From Campanula takesimana (lineage: Eukaryota; Streptophyta; Magnoliopsida; Asterales; Campanulaceae), in NCBI GenBank assembly GCA_026119855.1, contig JAOWBW010000388.1:248001-312000 (forward strand): a DNA stretch of 64,000 nt, read 5' to 3'. The notes beneath the pieces were generated by a model that ran no database searches, had not been told where the DNA came from, and was given only the letters and a program-made list of their open reading frames with translations. Of this stretch, positions 57,717 through 64,000 are shown piece by piece. The position numbers and the translations under genes were made by a program. How positions within the stretch are numbered: the first letter of the stretch is position 1; each line of letters starts with the position of its first letter.

Positions 57717-58465
57717 TAGGGGTGTCAGTGGTTCGGTCCAAACCGCGGTTTGGGACCGAACCGAACTAAACCATATGGTTTGGTTTGGTTTTTAAGCACA
57801 AGTAGTTCGGTTCGGTCTCAAAAATTGGTAAACCGCGTGGTTCGGTTTGGTTTGTGGTCTGACCCCTCCAGACCAAACCAGACCGAACCAAACCAAACCA
57901 AACCGCCAGACTGAACCACCAGACCAAACTGCCAGACCACATATATTAGTCATATATTTGTATGTTAAGTAACATTCACCTTTAAATTATTAAAATAATT
58001 TACATTACATTACATCATTCTTAACTCTCATTTTGCATCTTATTCAATATTCATTTCATCGAATGTTATATTCATTGAGGCACATAGTTAACAAAGTTCT
58101 GTAGTGTATTCACTTCCTTCGGCTTCTTTATTCGTTTGATATTTTCATTCTTCCGAATTTTCTCTTTTAAACAGAGTGTAAGCCATAATTTGAATCGTGA
58201 TATGAACCTCGGTATGAATGGTGGTTTAAACCACGATCTAAACCATATTCTAGACCACGGTCTGAACCACGGTCTAAACCGCAATCTGGACCACATTACT
58301 GAACCGCGGTCTGAACCAAACTGAACCAAACCATGGCGGTTTGGTTTGGTTTGGTTTGAAATTTTTCGTGGTTCGGTTCGGTTTGGAATTTTCCCAAACC
58401 GCAGACTAGTGGTTTGGTCTCTAAAACGGCCGAGACCGAACCAAACCGAACCATTTACACCCCTA
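57717..58465. mobile_element. hAT-type non-autonomous element with GGTTTGGTTCGG arrays (749 bp)
   Basis: Ends are TAGGGGTGTCAGTGGTTCGG and ACCATTTACACCCCTA. The perfect 8-bp duplication CCATAGAC lies at 57709-57716 and 58466-58473. Both ends are packed with GGTTTGG / GGTTCGG and complementary CCAAACC / CCGAACC words, including a run of variant GAACCACGGTCT repeats at 58200-58320. It is non-coding. Confidence 0.9.
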
Positions 58466-58963
58466 CCATAGACTGTAACATGTGAAAGCATCTCAAACTT
58501 TCATATGGGAAATTGTCGGATTGACTTTTACGTTTTGTTTTGGACTGTAGGAGTACTTTGGGTTACTAGACTGCATGGATGATGGATATGTCATGTTTAA
58601 AGATGAAATTTAGAACTTCATTTAATGATTGGCTAGCTTGTTGACCTACTTTTTAGTGTATTCATGAACCTTGATTTACAGCATGGTTCCTGCTTCCTGT
58701 GCGCTATTTGTGAATGGTGCTTTAGGGTATTCTTTCTGTCAGAAGGGCACTTCTTCATTGCTAGTCGTTACATGTCCATCATCCTATCGGTTTCTTTTTA
58801 ATTTCTTTATTTGTACATACTTACTTTGGGTTACTAGAGCACTTTCATGATCGTGTAAATATATTTCAAGTTTCTGTATTGATACCTGTTCTTGTTTTCT
58901 TTAATTTTTTAATGTGATTTAGGTTCGCCATCTAACTAGAGTTCTGAGCATTGGTATATAGAG

Positions 58964-61900
58964 ATGGGCAGTTATAATGAAGAGAAACTCAGGTTCTGCA
59001 TTGATAGAGGAGGCACATTTACCGATGTTTATGCTGAAATCCCGGGTAGGTCAGAAGGAAAAGTAATGAAACTCTTGTCCGTCGACCCATCTAATTATGA
59101 TGATGCTCCAGTTGAAGGTATTAGGAGGATTTTAGAAGAATATTCTGGTGTGAAAATTCCGAGGGCTTCTAAAATCCCCACTGATAAAATAGAATGGATA
59201 AGAATGGGAACAACAGTGGCAACCAATGCACTCTTAGAGAGGAAGGGGGAGAGAATTGCATTATGTGTGACTCGAGGCTTTAGGGATCTACTCCAAATTG
59301 GTAACCAGGCTCGTCCAAAAATCTTTGATCTGACTGTATCTAAACCTTCTAATCTTTACGAGGAGGTTATAGAAGTTGATGAAAGAATCGAGCTTGTTCC
59401 TGACAAGGAGAAAGTCTACCCTGGTTCTTCTGAGTCTGTGGTCAAAGGTATTTCGGGCGAGCTAGTAAGAGTTGTGAAGCCACTTGATGAAACATCTTTG
59501 ACTCCGTCCCTGAAGGGTTTACTGGACAAAGGAATTGACTGTTTAGCAGTTGTTTTAATGCATTCGTATACTTATCCACACCATGAGACCTCTGTGGAGA
59601 AGTTAGCTTTGAGTCTTGGATTTAGACATGTTTCTTTATCTTCTGCACTCTCTCCTATGGTCCGTGCTGTTCCCAGGGGTTTGACTGCTAGTGTGGATGC
59701 ATATTTGACTCCAGTTATCAAAGAGTACTTGTCTGGATTCATTTCGAAATTTGATGAAGGTTTGGGAAAGGTGAATGTTCTTTTTATGCAATCGGATGGT
59801 GGTCTTGCTCCTGAAAGTAGATTTTCAGGCCATAAAGCAGTTTTGTCCGGTCCCGCTGGTGGGGTTGTCGGTTACTCTCAGACTCTTTTTGGGCTTGAAA
59901 CTGAAAAACCCTTGATTGGTTTTGACATGGGAGGCACGTCTACTGATGTCAGTAGATATGCAGGTAGTTATGAGCAAGTTCTTGAAACTCAGATTGCTGG
60001 AGCGATAATTCAAGCGCCTCAGCTTGACATTAACACTGTTGCTGCTGGGGGAGGCTCAAAGTTGAAGTTTCAGTTTGGAGCTTTCCGGGTCGGCCCAGAA
60101 TCCGTAGGGGCCCACCCGGGACCGGTATGTTACCAGAAAGGAGGAGAATTGGCAGTTACTGATGCAAATCTTGTTTTAGGATTCGTGATTCCTGATTATT
60201 TTCCCTCAATCTTTGGACCTAATGAAGATCAACCGTTGGATATTAACTCAACTCGAGAAGAATTTGAGAAGCTGGCGAAACAAATTAATTCCTACAGAAA
60301 GAGTCAAGATCCACTTGCGAAAGATATGTCGGTGGAGGAAATTGCATTGGGATTTGTGAATGTTGCAAATGAAACCATGTGTCGCCCGATTCGACAATTG
60401 ACCGAGATGAAGGGTCACGAGACGAGGAACCATTCACTTGCTTGCTTTGGTGGGGCCGGACCCCAACACGCCTGCGCAATCGCAAGGTCGTTGGGCATGA
60501 AAGAGGTATTGGTTCACAAATTTTGTGGAATTTTAAGTGCGTATGGGATGGGATTGGCTGATGTAATTGAAGAAGCCCAAGAGCCTTATTCTGCTGTTTA
60601 TGGTCCTGAATCTGTGTTAGAGGCCTCACGTAGGGAGGCTATTTTGTCAAAGCAGATAAAGCAGAAACTTCTTGATCAAGGGTTCGGAGAAAGTAATATA
60701 ACTACTGAAACTTACTTGAATTTGAGGTATGAAGGGACGGATACTGCAATTATGGTAAAGGGTTCAGAAAGTGATTACGATGTTGAGTTTGTTAGGATGT
60801 TCCAGCAAGAATACGGATTCAAACTACAAAACAGGAATATTCTTGTGTGTGATGTGCGAGTTCGTGGTGTTGGAGTCACTAATATATTAAAGCCACAAGA
60901 ATCAAAAGTTTCCGCCAATGCCCCTAAAGTACAAGGAGAGTACAAGGTTTACTTTGGGAACGGATGGCACAGTACACCTCTGTTCAAACTAGAGGAGTTG
61001 GAGTATGGGCATGTAATACCGGGACCCTCAATCATCATGAACGGTAACAGCACAGTGATCATTGAACCCAACTGTAAAGCACTTATTACCAAATTTGGAA
61101 ACATAAAAATCGAAATTGAGTCGAGTTTAACTACTGTGAAAGTGGCTGAAAATGTTGCAGATGTTGTGCAACTTTCGATTTTCAATCACAGGTTTATGGG
61201 TATAGCTGAACAGATGGGTCGTACTTTACAAAGAACTTCCATTTCAACAAATATCAAAGAAAGACTCGATTTTTCTTGCGCCCTTTTTGGTCCTGATGGA
61301 GGCCTTGTGGCCAATGCACCCCATGTACCTGTCCACTTAGGAGCTATGTCTAGCACTGTGCAATGGCAGATAAATCATTGGGGCCAAAATTTGAATGAAG
61401 GAGATGTTTTAGTCACTAATCATCCTTGTTCAGGAGGTAGTCATTTGCCCGATATTACCGTTATTACCCCTGTTTTTGATAATGGGAAATTGGTCTTTTT
61501 TGTTGCTAGTCGAGGACATCATGCAGAAATAGGTGGAATTACTCCGGGAAGTATGCCTCCATTTTCAAAGTCGATATGGGAAGAAGGAGCAGCCATTAAA
61601 GCATTCAAGCTAGTTGAAAAGGGTATTATTCAAGAAGAAGGTATAACCAAACTGCTTCTATACCCGTATTCTGATGAATCAGGTCGTAAAATACCCGGGA
61701 CCCGACGGCTTCAAGATAATCTGTCAGATCTTCATGCTCAAGTAGCTGCAAACCAAAGGGGCATAACCCTCATTAAAGAGCTTATTGAACAGTACGGTTT
61801 AGAAACAGTTCAAGCTTACATGACTTATGTACAGGTTAATGCAGAAGGGGCGGTGAGAGAAATGCTCAAGTCCATCTCTGGTAAGGTTTCTTCTGAGCCG

Positions 61901-62737
61901 TCCGATTCTATCACCGTTGAAGAAGAAGATTACATGGATGATGGGTCGATTATACACTTAAAACTCACCATCGATTCCAAGAAAGGCGAAGCGTTTTTCG
62001 ATTTCAGTGGGACCAGCCCGGAGGTTTACGGTAACTGGAATTCACCTGAAGCGGTAACAAAAGCAGCAGTTATTTACTGTTTAAGGTGCTTAGTTGATGT
62101 TGATATTCCTTTGAACCAAGGTTGTTTGGCTCCGGTAAAAATATTTATCCCGCCCGGTTCTTTTTTATCCCCGAGCGATAAAGCTGCTGTAGTAGGAGGT
62201 AATGTTCTGACATCTCAGAGGATTACTGACGTTGTTCTGACAGCTTTTCAGGCTTGTGCTTGTTCTCAAGGTTGCATGAATAATTTAACCTTTGGGGATG
62301 ATACTTTTGGGTATTACGAAACTATTGGGGGTGGAAGTGGGGCGGGCCCCACATGGGACGGAGCGAGTGGGGTCCAGTGTCATATGACTAATACCCGTAT
62401 GACGGATCCAGAAATTTTTGAACAGAGGTACCCGGTTGTTTTGCATAGGTTCGGGTTGAGGGAGAATAGTGGTGGTGGTGGAGTCCACAGGGGCGGTGAT
62501 GGGTTGGTTAGGGAGATAGAGTTTAGGAAACCGGTGGTGGTTAGTATATTGTCGGAGCGGAGGGTTTATGCTCCAAGAGGGTTGAAGGGAGGGAAAGATG
62601 GTGCTAAAGGGGTTAATTATCTTGTGACCAAGGATAAGAGGAAGGTGTATCTTGGTGGTAAAAATACAATCGAGGTGGAAGCGGGAGAGATTCTTCAGAT
62701 TTTTACTCCGGGAGGCGGTGGTTGGGGGTCGGTTTGA
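58964..62737 (+). CDS. OXP1: 5-oxoprolinase (ATP-hydrolysing)
   Basis: This is a single 1257-codon exon, matching the intronless coding region and length of plant OXP1. The N-terminal hydantoinase A half starts LRFCIDRGGTFTDVYAE (residues 10-26, nucleotide-binding loop) and includes MGTTVATNALLERKG, GPAGGVVGYSQT and GFDMGGTSTDVSR (about 320-332). The hydantoinase B half carries HVPVHLGAMSSTVQ, GHHAEIGGITPGSMPP (about 851), GNVLTSQRITDVV and GGGSGAGPTWDG (about 1122). The enzyme opens 5-oxoproline to glutamate using ATP, in cytosolic glutathione turnover. No targeting peptide is visible. The start ATGGGCAGTTATAATG follows directly after the predicted leader-intron acceptor. No defects are seen. 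Confidence 0.97.
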   Translation: MGSYNEEKLRFCIDRGGTFTDVYAEIPGRSEGKVMKLLSVDPSNYDDAPVEGIRRILEEYSGVKIPRASKIPTDKIEWIRMGTTVATNALLERKGERIALCVTRGFRDLLQIGNQARPKIFDLTVSKPSNLYEEVIEVDERIELVPDKEKVYPGSSESVVKGISGELVRVVKPLDETSLTPSLKGLLDKGIDCLAVVLMHSYTYPHHETSVEKLALSLGFRHVSLSSALSPMVRAVPRGLTASVDAYLTPVIKEYLSGFISKFDEGLGKVNVLFMQSDGGLAPESRFSGHKAVLSGPAGGVVGYSQTLFGLETEKPLIGFDMGGTSTDVSRYAGSYEQVLETQIAGAIIQAPQLDINTVAAGGGSKLKFQFGAFRVGPESVGAHPGPVCYQKGGELAVTDANLVLGFVIPDYFPSIFGPNEDQPLDINSTREEFEKLAKQINSYRKSQDPLAKDMSVEEIALGFVNVANETMCRPIRQLTEMKGHETRNHSLACFGGAGPQHACAIARSLGMKEVLVHKFCGILSAYGMGLADVIEEAQEPYSAVYGPESVLEASRREAILSKQIKQKLLDQGFGESNITTETYLNLRYEGTDTAIMVKGSESDYDVEFVRMFQQEYGFKLQNRNILVCDVRVRGVGVTNILKPQESKVSANAPKVQGEYKVYFGNGWHSTPLFKLEELEYGHVIPGPSIIMNGNSTVIIEPNCKALITKFGNIKIEIESSLTTVKVAENVADVVQLSIFNHRFMGIAEQMGRTLQRTSISTNIKERLDFSCALFGPDGGLVANAPHVPVHLGAMSSTVQWQINHWGQNLNEGDVLVTNHPCSGGSHLPDITVITPVFDNGKLVFFVASRGHHAEIGGITPGSMPPFSKSIWEEGAAIKAFKLVEKGIIQEEGITKLLLYPYSDESGRKIPGTRRLQDNLSDLHAQVAANQRGITLIKELIEQYGLETVQAYMTYVQVNAEGAVREMLKSISGKVSSEPSDSITVEEEDYMDDGSIIHLKLTIDSKKGEAFFDFSGTSPEVYGNWNSPEAVTKAAVIYCLRCLVDVDIPLNQGCLAPVKIFIPPGSFLSPSDKAAVVGGNVLTSQRITDVVLTAFQACACSQGCMNNLTFGDDTFGYYETIGGGSGAGPTWDGASGVQCHMTNTRMTDPEIFEQRYPVVLHRFGLRENSGGGGVHRGGDGLVREIEFRKPVVVSILSERRVYAPRGLKGGKDGAKGVNYLVTKDKRKVYLGGKNTIEVEAGEILQIFTPGGGGWGSV

Positions 62738-62868
62738 TTCCGCTACCGGAGAGTAATGTCGCGGGAGTTGCTGTCATTTTGCTTTCTGAACAATGTATTA
62801 CCGTAAGATTTTACTTGGTGGTTTCCTGTCAAAGAATAATCTTCTTGTTTATCTTTTCAATGAGGATG

Positions 62869-62874
62869 AATAAA
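62869..62874 (+). terminator. poly(A) signal of OXP1
   Basis: AATAAA lies 132 bp after the OXP1 stop, in a T-rich 3' region. It is a plausible near-upstream element for polyadenylation. 62900-63390 shows no gene. Confidence 0.55.
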
Positions 62875-63397
62875 ACTTTGAAGAAGTTATGCTGAAATGT
62901 CTTTGTGCTGGTGTTTGTGTTTCCATCCATGGTTGAAATGCTATGCTGTATTTCTTGCACTATAAACAGAAAGTATCAATTAAAACATACTTTTGCAAAA
63001 GACAGCTTCTTTTTTGGAAACCTCTTTTAAAGTTTTTTTTAAAAAAAAAAAATTGTAGTACAGGAAAAGAAAAAAAAAAGAGAGTAGTACTGTATAAGTG
63101 GATGTGATCTATATTTTCTGGGGATATTAATAAGACTGTTATCCAATTTGTGTTTGTCACAATTTGGTTATTGAGTATGTATTTTTGTTGCAATCGGGTG
63201 TAGTTTTAGTTAGTTCGTCAAAAACCTAACGAAAAGTGTGTCATGCGCCACTTACATGACATACTTAAAGGATACCACAAATTAGAATGGGAACGGGTGG
63301 TTGTGAGGCAGGGTTTTTACCACTAATTCTAAGGGAAGTTTCGTCATTTCATAAATGAAAACTCCTTAATCCGTTGTCAATTAGGGATTTCCATTTC

Positions 63398-64000
63398 GTA
63401 TAACGACACCCCTGCGAGCTTCTTCCCGTTCCCGAGGAGTACTTTGGCAGGGAAATTGCGATCAAATGTTCATGTTCCGCTTGTTGTCAGCCATGGTGCG
63501 AGGTTATTGAGTCGATATCTCCTGTACCATTTTTGTGTGCCACTTCATGTACCACTTCTAATCTAACCGTTCACAAGTTTGTATAATATTACAATAATAC
63601 CACTCTTAACAATTGTGAGCCATTAGATCACTTGTGGCACATGAAGTGGCACGCAAAATGGTACAGAAGATTTGAACTCGAGGTTATTCACCAACATTTC
63701 GTTAGGGCCGTCATTTTCGGCAGATGACGACACAAATACACCTCTGGCTGTCGCGCTGTATGCTCCAATTTCAATTGGATCGAGGTAATATGGTGATGAA
63801 ATGCCGTCGCTACCGCCAACTGAAATTACGTCGTCGCCGGTGGTAGCCGCTGCATCAAACGCAGCGAGAATGTCCAAATAAAAACAGCTGGCGTTCTTCC
63901 AATAGGCTTTATAGACCGCCAATCTCGCTTTCGGAGCAACGCCTTTAGTGATACCGGAAGCATAACCGAAAATATTAGCTTTAAATGAGTGCCTTCCGGC
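63398..64000 (-). pseudogene. subtilase (SBT1-type serine protease) pseudogene, cut by the window edge
   Basis: The minus-strand frame from the window edge reads APKARLAVYKAYWKN, DILAAFDAA, VISVGGSDGISSPYYLDPIE and GVFVSSSAENDGPN. These are subtilase S8 motifs just before the catalytic Asn/His region; family members have GNDGPN where this one has ENDGPN. The frame is split by a Mutator-like MITE after VNNL. On the far side it resumes with APWLTTSGT, an in-frame TGA, then FDRNFPAKVLLGNGKKLAGVSLY, and then dissolves. The insertion and stop make it a dead copy, at least in this part. The 5' portion lies outside the window. Confidence 0.88.
63509..63679. mobile_element. Mutator-like MITE (171 bp) in the subtilase pseudogene
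   Basis: Terminal inverted repeats are GAGTCGATATCTCCTGTACC and, from the other end, GAGTTCAAATCTTCTGTACC; the homology continues through TGCCACTTCATGT. The perfect 9-bp target duplication GAGGTTATT (63500-63508, 63680-63688) is the Mutator hallmark. The insertion interrupts the reading frame after codon VNNL. Confidence 0.88.

Larger units (their letters stand above)
55195..58920 (+). other. probable OXP1 leader exon and long leader intron
   Basis: A leader-like stretch (CACACACAC, then TCTGTGTTTCTCTCAATTTA) ends in a strong donor TTTTCAG/GTGTGT at 55314/55315. A matching acceptor TTAATGTGATTTAG lies at 58907-58920, just before the OXP1 start. This predicts a 3.6-kb leader intron containing a 114-bp MITE, a Stowaway-like element, a 1.4-kb hAT derivative and a 749-bp hAT MITE. 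Without transcripts this remains an inference. Confidence 0.45.

Overview
The window is nuclear DNA of a flowering plant, most likely a eudicot. The evidence is spliceosomal introns with GT/AG borders, AT-rich intergenic DNA, plant-type nested LTR retrotransposons, Stowaway MITEs, hAT, CACTA and Mutator-like elements, Au-type SINE tails and a nuclear tRNA-His gene. I cannot name the species; an asterid is only a guess.

Five protein-coding genes look intact. An alpha-crystallin/HSP20-like domain protein (1240-2751, +) has an intron-containing leader with two upstream ORFs. A cytosolic HSC70 (6834-9793, -, two exons, ends in EEVD) has a heat-shock element next to its TATA box. A FUSC-type putative aromatic-acid exporter (48283-51016, +, three exons) lies tail to tail with OST4, a 37-residue oligosaccharyltransferase subunit (51758-51871, -). 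A 5-oxoprolinase (58964-62737, +) is an uninterrupted 1257-codon reading frame behind what is probably a 3.6 kb leader intron filled with transposons. A tRNA-His(GTG) gene lies at 52732-52803 (-). These are unrelated housekeeping and stress genes, not a pathway cluster. OST4 acts in ER N-glycosylation, OXP1 in glutathione/5-oxoproline turnover, and HSC70 in cytosolic protein folding.

The rest is mostly transposon-derived. From 10.2 to 22.7 kb there are short hAT, CACTA and Stowaway elements, Au SINE tails and an unprocessed ALDH10 (betaine aldehyde dehydrogenase-like) pseudogene. From 22.7 to 26.5 kb lies a Tip100-like hAT element whose transposase is nearly complete but carries a frameshift in an A10 run. 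From 26,779 to 42,443 lies a Ty1/copia element with 476-bp LTRs and TTTTA target duplications. It has a complete Ty3/gypsy element with 2.5-kb LTRs (29,138-38,710, CATTT duplications) inserted in it. From 42.4 to 48.2 kb there are a long fold-back element, Stowaways, a decayed direct repeat and a LINE fragment. From 53 to 58.5 kb there are a SINE, four hAT-type GGTTCCGG/GGTTTGG elements (three of them a nested or abutting cluster), a second copy of the 114-bp palindromic MITE and a 1.4-kb hAT derivative. The window ends in a subtilase pseudogene split by a Mutator-like MITE.

Most notable are seven non-autonomous elements sharing TAGGGRTG-type termini and 8-bp target duplications but with different repeat-rich interiors. 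Next are the arrays of GC-rich palindromes in both LTR elements, the copia copy with almost identical LTRs but ruined coding sequence, and the upstream ORF before the HSP20-like gene.
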